A stretch of 5,830 bases of DNA, taken from contig USBO01000115.1 of assembly GCA_900552955.1 (NCBI GenBank), positions 1 through 5,830 of the forward strand. Direction: 5' to 3'. Below are positions 1-5,690 of this stretch, one piece after another. The notes below the pieces were generated by a model. That model did not search any database, was not told the origin of the DNA, and was given only the letters and a program-made list of their open reading frames with translations. The first letter of the stretch is position 1. Every line of letters starts with the position of its first letter. A program made the position numbers and the translations under genes. The DNA is from an uncultured Alistipes sp. (GTDB taxonomy: Bacteria; Bacteroidota; Bacteroidia; Bacteroidales; Rikenellaceae).

Positions 1-22
1 CGGGAAGTCGGTATTTTTTTCT

Positions 23-30
23 TATTTTTG
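23..30 (+). promoter_or_regulatory. Candidate Bacteroidetes -7 promoter element for cdaA
   Basis: TATTTTTG matches the Bacteroidetes housekeeping -7 consensus TAnnTTTG and ends 31 nt before the cdaA ATG. No TTTG-like -33 element is visible in the 22 bases available upstream, so only half of the promoter is supported. The surrounding T-rich stretch (14-29) could instead be the tail of a terminator belonging to a gene left of the window. Confidence 0.4.
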
Positions 31-61
31 TCCTTTGGAATTTTAAGGCTCGCTCGCAGTT

Positions 62-832
62 ATGGGATTCGTACCGTTTACATTCATCGATCTGATCGAC
101 ATTCTGCTCGTGGCGTATATCATGTTCTGGATATACCGCACCACGAAGGGAACGAACGCCCCCTATATCATCTCGGGCATCATCGTCGTCTACCTGCTGT
201 GGGTGACCGTCAAGACGCTCAACATGGAGCTGCTGTCGACGATTCTGGGCCATATCATCAGCGTGGGCGCCATCGCGCTGATCGTGGTCTTCCAGCCCGA
301 GATCCGGCGCTTCCTCCAGAAGATCGGCATGAGCCAGAAACGGTTCAACTTCATCTCGCGGATTTTCAACCACGGGTCGAAGATGGCCGAAACCAACCTG
401 CAGCCGCTGGTGGTGGCCTGCCGCGAGATGTCCGACGCGAAGACCGGAGCGCTGGTCGTCATCGGGCAGCAGAGCGATCTGTCGCTCATCACCGAGGGCG
501 GAATCTGCCTCGACGCGAAGATTTCGTCGCAGTTGATCCACAATATCTTCTTCAAGAACTCGCCGCTGCACGACGGCGCCGTGGTCATCGAGGGCGACCG
601 CATCGTGGCGGCGCGCTGCATCCTGCCCGTGACGCAGAGCGACGTGCCCAAATCGTTCGGCACGCGGCATCGCGCGGCCATCGGCATGAGCGAGATTTCG
701 GATGCGATCATTCTGGTGGTTTCGGAGGAGACGGGGACGATCTCGATCGCCAACAACGGCCGCATCAACCTGAACATCCCGCCCGAGCGTCTGGGCGCCG
801 TCCTCCAGAAATACCTCATCTCCAAAAAGTGA
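62..832 (+). CDS. cdaA: Membrane-bound diadenylate cyclase (CdaA/DacA type, DisA_N domain)
   Basis: This 256-residue protein should condense two ATP into cyclic di-AMP, a second messenger linked in other bacteria to osmotic, potassium and cell-wall homeostasis. Three hydrophobic segments at about residues 8-24, 34-50 and 58-77 anchor it in the inner membrane. A basic linker with QPEIRRFLQKIG (78-89) follows, then the cytosolic cyclase domain at about 110-245. The diagnostic DisA_N motifs are present: LHDGAVV, with DGA at 171-173 (metal and ATP binding), and GTRHRAA, with RHR at 202-204 (catalysis). SEETG at 221-225 is also typical. Length and layout match full-length CdaA, so it looks intact and active. 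The ATG at 62 is preferred because the first membrane helix begins directly after it; there is no strong Shine-Dalgarno, as is usual in this phylum. No cdaR-like gene follows. The next gene starts 108 nt later, probably from its own promoter. Confidence 0.96.
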   Translation: MGFVPFTFIDLIDILLVAYIMFWIYRTTKGTNAPYIISGIIVVYLLWVTVKTLNMELLSTILGHIISVGAIALIVVFQPEIRRFLQKIGMSQKRFNFISRIFNHGSKMAETNLQPLVVACREMSDAKTGALVVIGQQSDLSLITEGGICLDAKISSQLIHNIFFKNSPLHDGAVVIEGDRIVAARCILPVTQSDVPKSFGTRHRAAIGMSEISDAIILVVSEETGTISIANNGRINLNIPPERLGAVLQKYLISKK

Positions 833-917
833 CGCGCGGCAGCGGCCGCCGCAGCCGTCCGAACGGCTGTCGGGCAGGAAAAATGTAATTAAAATAGGGT
901 AGTTGCGCAATTTTTTG

Positions 918-925
918 TAAATTTG
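918..925 (+). promoter_or_regulatory. Candidate -7 promoter element for the FKBP-like lipoprotein operon
   Basis: TAAATTTG fits TAnnTTTG exactly and ends 15 nt before the ATG at 941. Transcription would start around 930-935, leaving a very short leader. The matching -33 element is weak: the nearest TTG (903-905) is closer than the usual 19-20 nt spacing. The TTG inside this element is a possible but less likely start codon. Confidence 0.55.
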
Positions 926-940
926 CACGATTATATAACG

Positions 941-1600
941 ATGGGAAGAATCGGATGGTACATAGGGGCGTTGGCGCTCGCGGCGTTCGTCTCGTGCGGC
1001 GACGGGGAGGACATACTGCCTCGGCAGCAGGAGCGGATCGTCTCGTTCCTGACCGGTTCGCATGTGCCGCGGCTGCTTTCGGAGCAGGATGCGGCCCAGT
1101 CGCTCGACAACGATCCGCCCTATTATTCGACCTTCGGCGGTACGACCTACCGCTACATCGCCGACGTCTACGATCCCGAACGGCTGACGCGGCCCGAGGT
1201 GACGGCGGGGAGCAGCGTGGAGGTGACCTTCTCGCTTTACGATTTCTCCTCTTACTCGGCGCCCAGGCAGAGCGAATGCATCTTCTCCAACGACACGACG
1301 GTGATAAACCGGCTGGTCGAGGGCGGGCTGAACCCCCGCTACTGGGTGGAGTGCGACATCCACGGGGTGCCGATCCGCAACGAGTTCGGTCAGTTCGTTC
1401 CGTTGTCCAGGACGCTGCGCATCGGCGCGGGGGAGCTGCTCAGCGGATTGCAGGAGGCGCTCGTGGGCTGCCGCGAGCAGGACGAGGTGGAGCTGTACAT
1501 GACCTATAATCAGGCATACGGCGAGAAGCTGATCGTGGGGCTGATGACCAAACAGTGCCCCGTGGCGTTTCTCTGCCGCATTGATAAAGTGACGAAATAG
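941..1600 (+). CDS. FKBP-like lipoprotein, degenerate peptidyl-prolyl isomerase fold
   Basis: This is a 219-residue lipoprotein. A short signal peptide ends in the lipobox FVSC with the lipidated Cys at residue 19, followed by GDGED; acidic residues at this point often mark surface export in Bacteroidetes. An FKBP-like domain covers about 85-217. A beta strand VEVTFSLYDF (93-102) starts it, and its second half follows the FKBP pattern closely: GAGELLSGLQEAL (162-174), then a charged turn, VELYMTYNQAYGE (183-195) with the AYG motif at 192-194, and a closing strand VAFLCRID (208-215). The Phe-Asp pair that lines the FKBP active site is not evident and the flap is shortened, so catalysis is doubtful and a binding or scaffold role is as likely. 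The ATG at 941 is preferred over the upstream in-frame TTG at 923 because it gives a standard signal peptide and lies just below a -7 element. The stop is 15 nt before the next lipoprotein gene, implying one operon. Confidence 0.85.
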   Translation: MGRIGWYIGALALAAFVSCGDGEDILPRQQERIVSFLTGSHVPRLLSEQDAAQSLDNDPPYYSTFGGTTYRYIADVYDPERLTRPEVTAGSSVEVTFSLYDFSSYSAPRQSECIFSNDTTVINRLVEGGLNPRYWVECDIHGVPIRNEFGQFVPLSRTLRIGAGELLSGLQEALVGCREQDEVELYMTYNQAYGEKLIVGLMTKQCPVAFLCRIDKVTK

Positions 1601-1615
1601 TTGAGTAAGTATAAT

Positions 1616-3205
1616 ATGCGTTTTTCAATCAAACAGTTGGGTGCAGCGGCGATCGGTCTGCTTGCGTTGGCCTCGTGCGCCAAGGAGACGAGCGAATCCT
1701 ACAACGAGATCGAGCGGCGGTCGCTCGACGCGTGGATGAAGCTGCACCGCCCCGAACTGCTCGGCAACCGGCAGGAGGCCCGCGGATTCTCCTATTACGT
1801 CGACGTGCTCGAGGCGGGTTCGACCGACAAGGCCGACACGCTCATCGCCGAGACCGACTGCTGGGTACAGTACGAATTCACGGCCCGCGACCTGAACGGC
1901 AACGTCTGCATGACGCGCAATGCCGTGGAGGCCAAGCAGCAGGGAACCTTCACGCGCTATACCTACTACACCCCTTATTTCCGTTACAGCGGATCGGACT
2001 ACACGACGCTGCTCGAGGGCAGCTACTATGCCCTGCGCGAGCCGCTGACGCTGAGCGCGGAGTACATCGCCGCACACCCCGACCGCGGCCTGAAGAACGG
2101 CATGCAGGCGCGCCGCGGCACGGAGCTGATGCTCTACCTGCCCTCGTCGCTGGCCTATTCGTCGTCGGGCGCCAGCAGCGATGCGGGTTACGGCGGGCAG
2201 TATTCGCTCGACGCCAACCGCCCCGCGATTCTGCACATCAAGGTGACGGGCCGCGTCTCGAATCCGCTGGCCTACGAGGGCGAGGCGGTCGATGCCTTCG
2301 TCGAGAGCAACGGCACGGTCTGCCCCGTCGAGAAGGAGGAGGATTCGGAGAAGCTCGCCTCCGTACGCCGGTCGCTGCGCGACGCCGAGGAGCCGGAGCT
2401 GCCCGACACGAATGCCGACCCGTTCAAATACACATGGTATCAGGCTGTCGACACGGTTCCGCAGCTCTATATTTCGCACGTCTATTCGCCCGGACGCGAA
2501 CCGGCCGTCACCTATAACTGGAAGGACACCTATTCGGTTCCCTATTTCCCCTACAACGAGTCGATGGCAGCGCTCGACCGCAAGATCAACGATGCGCTGG
2601 TGGAGCGTTTCGGCGCCGGCACCTACAAGGGCGATTCGATCCGGAGCGGCGAGACGGTCAACGTGTGGTACATCGGCCGTTTCCTCGACGGGTTCATCTT
2701 CGACACCAATATCGACGAGGTGAAGAAGCTCATCTACGGCGAGGTGCAGAGCGAGGGCAGCGCCTACCAGTACGAGGTTCCCGAGGAGGGCGACACCTCG
2801 ACGCTCGAGACCATCTATGCGTGGTATTACAGCCTCCCGCAGCTGCGCTACGGCCAGTGGGCGGCGATCGTCACCACGTCGAGCTACGCCTACGGCGCAG
2901 CGGGCAAGAGCGGCGGCTCGTCCACGTCGGGCGGCTCGTCGTCGAACAGCTATCTGGATTATTACAACTACATGAATTACTACAACTACTATAATAACTA
3001 TTACGGCGGGATGTACGGCAACTCATACTACGACAGCTACTACAACGGTTATTACGGCGGTCTGTACAACAACTATTATTACAACAATTACTATTACGAC
3101 GACTATTCCTCCTCGAGCGGCAGCACGACGACGACCTATTCGACTGAGATTCCGGCCTATTCGCCGCTGCTGTTCGAGATCTATATAGAACCCAAGGAGG
3201 AGTGA
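1616..3205 (+). CDS. Two-domain FKBP-like lipoprotein with Tyr/Asn-rich insert in the flap
   Basis: This is a 529-residue lipoprotein. The signal peptide ends in LALASC with the lipidated Cys at 21, then AKETSES, which is less acidic than in its neighbours. FKBP-like domain 1 (about 80-212) contains VQYEFTARDLNG and ends with ELMLYLPSSLAY (170-181) and ILHIKVTGRV. A charged linker (about 215-335) follows. Domain 2 (about 340-525) is closer to catalytic FKBPs: VNVWYIGRFLDGFIFDTN (348-365) keeps the Tyr and the Phe-Asp pair, AYG is at 425-427, IP at 512-513 and PLLFEIYI at 517-524. Between AYG and IP lie about 80 extra residues: a Gly/Ser stretch, a 52-residue core (446-497) with 25 Tyr and 11 Asn, then Ser/Thr. 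The ATG at 1616 is chosen over an in-frame TTG at 1601 because it gives a clean signal peptide. It is co-transcribed with the preceding FKBP-like gene and ends 24 nt before a strong terminator. Isomerase activity is possible but unproven; an adhesive or assembly role is inference. Confidence 0.87.
   Translation: MRFSIKQLGAAAIGLLALASCAKETSESYNEIERRSLDAWMKLHRPELLGNRQEARGFSYYVDVLEAGSTDKADTLIAETDCWVQYEFTARDLNGNVCMTRNAVEAKQQGTFTRYTYYTPYFRYSGSDYTTLLEGSYYALREPLTLSAEYIAAHPDRGLKNGMQARRGTELMLYLPSSLAYSSSGASSDAGYGGQYSLDANRPAILHIKVTGRVSNPLAYEGEAVDAFVESNGTVCPVEKEEDSEKLASVRRSLRDAEEPELPDTNADPFKYTWYQAVDTVPQLYISHVYSPGREPAVTYNWKDTYSVPYFPYNESMAALDRKINDALVERFGAGTYKGDSIRSGETVNVWYIGRFLDGFIFDTNIDEVKKLIYGEVQSEGSAYQYEVPEEGDTSTLETIYAWYYSLPQLRYGQWAAIVTTSSYAYGAAGKSGGSSTSGGSSSNSYLDYYNYMNYYNYYNNYYGGMYGNSYYDSYYNGYYGGLYNNYYYNNYYYDDYSSSSGSTTTTYSTEIPAYSPLLFEIYIEPKEE
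2909..3142 (+). repeat. Low-complexity Tyr/Asn/Gly/Ser-coding tract
   Basis: This in-frame stretch encodes residues 432-509 of the two-domain FKBP-like lipoprotein. Its core is built from TAT/TAC and AAC/AAT codons, with GGC and AGC. It contains a degenerate 51-bp unit: TATTACGGCGG occurs at 2999-3009 and again at 3050-3060, each followed by a hydrophobic codon, TAC and an Asn-rich stretch. TAT and TAC alternate freely, so the tract is not a pure DNA microsatellite; this suggests selection on the protein composition. Confidence 0.85.
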
Positions 3206-3229
3206 TCCGCAGGGTAGGACCGGATCGGA

Positions 3230-3258
3230 CGGGAGAGCGGCGCTCTCCCGTTTTTTTT
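3230..3258 (+). terminator. Strong intrinsic terminator of the FKBP-like operon
   Basis: A 9-bp perfect stem, CGGGAGAGC (3230-3238) pairing with GCTCTCCCG (3242-3250), encloses a 3-nt loop. Eight T follow directly (3251-3258). It lies 24 nt after the stop codon of the second FKBP-like gene and separates that operon from the lipoprotein gene downstream. Confidence 0.94.
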
Positions 3259-3316
3259 GTCGGCGAACCACCTCCTGCGGCGGAACGGCGGGGCCGGCGT
3301 TTTGCCGTGGCGGCTG

Positions 3317-3347
3317 TGTGCCCGAACGGAATAAATTGTTATATTTG
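3317..3347 (+). promoter_or_regulatory. Candidate promoter of the FISUMP lipoprotein gene
   Basis: TATATTTG (3340-3347) matches the Bacteroidetes -7 consensus TAnnTTTG exactly. TGTG at 3317-3320, 19 nt upstream, is a three-of-four match to the -33 TTTG. The start of transcription would fall near 3354, about 24 nt before the ATG at 3378. Lying just after a strong terminator, it makes the downstream gene an independent unit. Confidence 0.65.
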
Positions 3348-3377
3348 CGTCTGAAACTTTTTAATAATCCGTATTTT

Positions 3378-5300
3378 ATGAAGAAACTCGGACAACTGAT
3401 TTTTTCGCGGGGGGGGGTAGTGCGCGACCTCGTCCGTCGGACGGCGATGTGCTGCGCGCTGCTGTTGGCGGCATTTGCGACCGCTTGCGGCGATGACTAC
3501 GACGACACGGAGCTGCGCGGCAGCGTGGATGATCTGAACGATCGTCTGACCAAGCTCGAAGCGCAGGTCGCCAAGCTCAACGACGATTGCGCCGCCCTCT
3601 CGGGGCTGGTGACGGCGTTGCAGCAGAAACTGCATCTGGAGAGTGCCGTGTCCGACGGCAAGGGTGGTTACCGCCTCACCTTTTCCGACGGAACGACGGC
3701 TTCGGTCGCAGGCAGCGACGCGGCGGCAGCCATTCCGGTGCTGGGCATCGCCACCGGCGAGGACGGCATCTATTACTGGACGAAAACCGTCGGCGACAAG
3801 GTCGACTGGCTGCTCGACGGCGAAGGCCGCAAGCTCCCCGTCTCGGGCGTGACGCCGGTGCTGGGCGTCGATGCTGCCGGGTACTGGACGATCAGCTACG
3901 ACGGCGGAAAGACCTCGCAGCGCTTGCTCGACGGGGCCGGTGAGCCGATCGTGGCCAAGGGCGATTCGACCTTCTTCAAGGAGGTGACCGCCGATGCGGA
4001 TAATCTCCGTCTGACGCTCAACGATGGCAAAGACACGCAGCTCACGATTCCGCTCGGCACGGCATTCTCGCTGACGATCGCCGGTGCCGAGCAGCCCGTC
4101 GAGTTCACCTTCGGGCAGACGCGCGAGTTCGCGGTCGAGAGCGTCGGTGTGACGAAAACGGTCGTCAGCAAACCCGACGAGTGGAAGGTCGTCTACGACG
4201 GGGCGCTCCTCACGGTGACGGCTCCGACGACCGAGCATGCCGCCTGTGCCGATCTGGCGGGCGAGGTGTCGCTGATCTGTTTCAATGCCACGGGGCTGAG
4301 CAAGGCCGCTTCGGTGGCTGTGACGGTCGCCGCGACGCCGACCGTCGAGATCGCCGTGCCGGCCGATTTTGCCGGCGGAGCCGTGCAGCGTGCCGTTTAC
4401 GGCGGCGTGAAGGTCGCCGAGATCTGCCGCGAATACGTGCGTGCGGAGGGTGTCGACAAACAGATGACGGTCGTCTATCCGATGGTCGACGGCAAGGCCG
4501 ATCTGACGAAGGGCGTCGATGTCGAGACGGGCGGCACGCTGGTGTGGGACGCCGCGTCGAACAGCTGCATCTATACGGCCGGCACGGCCGCAGCGCCGCT
4601 GACGAAACTTTACGTCGGTGAGGACGGATCGCTGGCCACCGAGGCCGAGGGGCGCATCGAGGCGGCGACGGTCGAGCCCGATCTGCTGCGCGACGTGCGC
4701 GGCACGTCGGTCGAGGAGTACCGGATCGTCAAGATCGGCACCCAGTACTGGATGGCCGAGAGCCTGCGCGCCGAGCGTTATGCCGACGGGTCGGCCCTTT
4801 CGACCGACTGGGAGAGTGCGGCCGGCGCCTATATCTATCTCAACGAAAGCCCTGCCGACTGGAAGTCGGTCTACGGCACGATGTACAGCGGTGCGGCCGT
4901 GAACAGCGAGGCGGGTCTCGCTCCGGCGGGCTGGGCCGTTCCCTCGGCCGACGATGTGGCGCTGCTGCGCGACTATGTCGGTACGCTGCCCGGCCTGAAG
5001 CTCCGATCGGAGAGCGGCTGGACGAAAAATCCCGGCACCGGCATCACGGGCTTCGATGCCCAGCCCGGGCAGTACTACACGCCCGTTTCGTCGGTCGAGC
5101 CGTTCGGTACGGCCACGCCCGACGTGTTGTTCTGGACGGCGACCGTGCTGCGCGATCCCTTGACGCGTTCGGACGGTCTGGTCTATTACCGCTTCTATGA
5201 CGGCAACAATCGTCTGATGTTCGATCCCAACGCTTCGTCGTTCGCCCCGACGATGCACGACTTCCGTTTCGGCCACTACGTACGCTGCGTGCGCAAGTGA
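3378..5300 (+). CDS. Modular surface lipoprotein: DUF4988-type N-terminus and FISUMP C-terminal domain
   Basis: This is a 640-residue lipoprotein. The hydrophobic core CCALLLAAFATAC ends at the lipidated Cys (37), followed by GDDYDDTE, an acidic signature like Bacteroidetes surface-export signals. Residues 46-85 form a coiled coil with strict heptad positions (L46, V50, L53, L57, L60, V64, L67, C71, L74, V78, L81, L85). Two 40-residue repeats starting PVLG (119-158, 159-198) are typical of DUF4988-type proteins. An Ig-like beta region (about 230-318) and a second linker domain (about 320-445) follow. A Fibrobacter major paralogous (FISUMP) domain from about 446 to 640 carries IGTQYWMAESL (453-463), GWAVPSADD and the terminal YVRCVRK. 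Known relatives are surface or fimbria-associated lipoproteins of unknown ligand; no enzymatic residues are recognisable. The ATG at 3378 gives an unusually long signal n-region interrupted by a G9 run. A GTG at 3420, after the run and followed by RDLVRR, would give a more standard signal peptide, so the start is uncertain. Confidence 0.85.
   Translation: MKKLGQLIFSRGGVVRDLVRRTAMCCALLLAAFATACGDDYDDTELRGSVDDLNDRLTKLEAQVAKLNDDCAALSGLVTALQQKLHLESAVSDGKGGYRLTFSDGTTASVAGSDAAAAIPVLGIATGEDGIYYWTKTVGDKVDWLLDGEGRKLPVSGVTPVLGVDAAGYWTISYDGGKTSQRLLDGAGEPIVAKGDSTFFKEVTADADNLRLTLNDGKDTQLTIPLGTAFSLTIAGAEQPVEFTFGQTREFAVESVGVTKTVVSKPDEWKVVYDGALLTVTAPTTEHAACADLAGEVSLICFNATGLSKAASVAVTVAATPTVEIAVPADFAGGAVQRAVYGGVKVAEICREYVRAEGVDKQMTVVYPMVDGKADLTKGVDVETGGTLVWDAASNSCIYTAGTAAAPLTKLYVGEDGSLATEAEGRIEAATVEPDLLRDVRGTSVEEYRIVKIGTQYWMAESLRAERYADGSALSTDWESAAGAYIYLNESPADWKSVYGTMYSGAAVNSEAGLAPAGWAVPSADDVALLRDYVGTLPGLKLRSESGWTKNPGTGITGFDAQPGQYYTPVSSVEPFGTATPDVLFWTATVLRDPLTRSDGLVYYRFYDGNNRLMFDPNASSFAPTMHDFRFGHYVRCVRK
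3409..3417 (+). repeat. G9 homopolymer in the lipoprotein signal-peptide coding region
   Basis: Nine consecutive G lie 31 nt into the gene when it starts at 3378, encoding part of Arg-Gly-Gly-Val. As given, the frame is open. With eight G the next codon would be TAG, an immediate stop; with ten G the frame shifts and meets TGA shortly after. Such runs are prone to slipped-strand changes and also to sequencing error. Confidence 0.9.
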
Positions 5301-5320
5301 CCCGCCGACAGGGTGGTTTT

Positions 5321-5354
5321 CGCGGCGTCCGCTCGGCGGGCGCCGCGTTTCGTT
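5321..5354 (+). terminator. Intrinsic terminator of the FISUMP lipoprotein gene
   Basis: A 12-bp stem with one T-G wobble pairs 5321-5332 with 5336-5347 around a TCG loop, and a modest T-rich tail TTTCGTT follows. It starts 20 nt after the stop codon. The tail is short, so some read-through into the following hairpin is possible. Confidence 0.72.
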
Positions 5355-5394
5355 GGCGGCAGTCGGGCGGGGACTGCTGCCGGCGAGCCGCCCG
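5351..5394 (+). other. GC-rich hairpin with possible pseudoknot
   Basis: Positions 5351-5364 can pair with 5372-5385 in a 14-bp stem containing three wobble pairs, around the 7-nt loop GGGCGGG (5365-5371). The loop's GGGCGG is perfectly complementary to CCGCCC at 5388-5393 just downstream. That allows an H-type pseudoknot or a competing 7-bp hairpin (5364-5370 with 5388-5394). It could be RNA structure protecting a 3' end or an independent element; no known family is recognised. Confidence 0.4.
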
Positions 5395-5425
5395 GGACGA
5401 ACGTGGAGCGGTCACCGGAATGCGC

Positions 5426-5455
5426 AAAAAAAAGACGGCCCCGCGTGGGGCCGTT
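5426..5455 (-). terminator. Intrinsic terminator for minus-strand transcription
   Basis: Read on the minus strand, the stem ACGGCCCC (5454-5447) pairs with GGGGCCGT (5442-5435) around a 4-nt loop. One base later, after C at 5434, come eight T (5433-5426). The + strand side ends TTAGATC, a poor tail, so the signal mainly serves transcripts coming from the right. No minus-strand protein gene is visible up to the end of the window, so the source transcript is unknown. Confidence 0.85.
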
Positions 5456-5478
5456 AGATCGTGTTGTATGAGGGGGAG

Positions 5479-5491
5479 AACGAAACGTATA
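5479..5491. repeat. 13-bp direct repeat, copy 1
   Basis: AACGAAACGTATA here is identical to the copy at 5570-5582, 91 bp away. Read on the minus strand each copy contains TACGTTTC, one base from the promoter consensus TAnnTTTG. They may be binding sites or minus-strand promoter-like elements. Confidence 0.8.
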
Positions 5492-5518
5492 TAGAAGCAT
5501 CGGCAGAGAACAGCGGTA

Positions 5519-5529
5519 GTACATTGTAC
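5519..5529. promoter_or_regulatory. Perfect 11-bp palindrome, possible operator
   Basis: GTACA and TGTAC flank a single central T. The symmetry is exact but does not extend to further flanking bases. It lies between the two 13-bp direct repeats. A dimeric regulator site is possible, but the length is short enough to arise by chance. Confidence 0.25.
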
Positions 5530-5569
5530 GACAAAGAGATACGCGACAAACCCCGGACGCGCCACACAA

Positions 5570-5582
5570 AACGAAACGTATA
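5570..5582. repeat. 13-bp direct repeat, copy 2
   Basis: Identical to AACGAAACGTATA at 5479-5491. This copy runs directly into the TATAAT array, overlapping its first hexamer. Confidence 0.8.
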
Positions 5583-5647
5583 ATTTGATATAATTTCGGT
5601 ATAATAAACCGGACCAAATCCGGCAACCGCTATAATGTCGGTATAAT
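5579..5647. repeat. Array of five TATAAT hexamers at about helical spacing
   Basis: TATAAT begins at 5579, 5589, 5600, 5631 and 5642, giving intervals of 10, 11, 31 and 11 bp, close to multiples of one helical turn. Two 17-bp blocks, at 5589-5605 and 5631-5647, are identical except for one base. Between them is a small hairpin, CCGGA (5609-5613) with TCCGG (5619-5623). G+C is 22 of 60 in 5581-5640, well below the genes. This could be a regulatory or curved-DNA region; TATAATTTG at 5579-5587 is one base longer than the -7 consensus. Confidence 0.7.
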
Positions 5648-5650
5648 TTC

Positions 5651-5690
5651 AGAGGGCAGAATCAGGCGATTCCGCCCTCTTTCGTTGTAT
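5651..5690 (+). terminator. Hairpin with T-rich tail, probable + strand terminator
   Basis: AGAGGGC (5651-5657) pairs with GCCCTCT (5674-5680); after one A-C mismatch, GAATC (5659-5663) pairs with GATTC (5668-5672) around the loop AGGC. The tail TTTCGTTGTATT follows, sharing the octamer TTTCGTTG with the tail of the hairpin at 5321-5347. On the minus strand there is no T tail. It would end a + strand transcript arising between about 5460 and 5650, or read-through from the lipoprotein gene. Confidence 0.65.

Noticed and set aside
852..869. Hairpin CAGCCGT/ACGGCTG after cdaA, considered as a terminator
   Set aside because: The 7-bp stem and CCGA loop are real, but the following sequence is TCGGGCAGGAAAAATG with no T run, so intrinsic termination is not supported. 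It may only be RNA structure.
923..940. In-frame TTG start giving the first FKBP-like lipoprotein six extra residues
   Set aside because: It lies within the -7 element and would put HDYIT before the signal peptide; the ATG at 941 gives a standard lipoprotein signal.
3339..5276. Long minus-strand open frame of 645 codons opposite the FISUMP lipoprotein gene
   Set aside because: It is an antisense shadow of a GC-rich gene: no recognisable domain, Arg- and His-rich low-information composition, while the + strand frame has a signal peptide, coiled coil and FISUMP motifs.
5044..5626. Two overlapping minus-strand frames (173 and 116 codons) crossing the 3' end of the FISUMP lipoprotein gene
   Set aside because: Both run through the minus-strand terminator at 5426-5455 and into the antisense of a real gene. 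The proteins are Arg/Pro/Ser-rich without any family resemblance.
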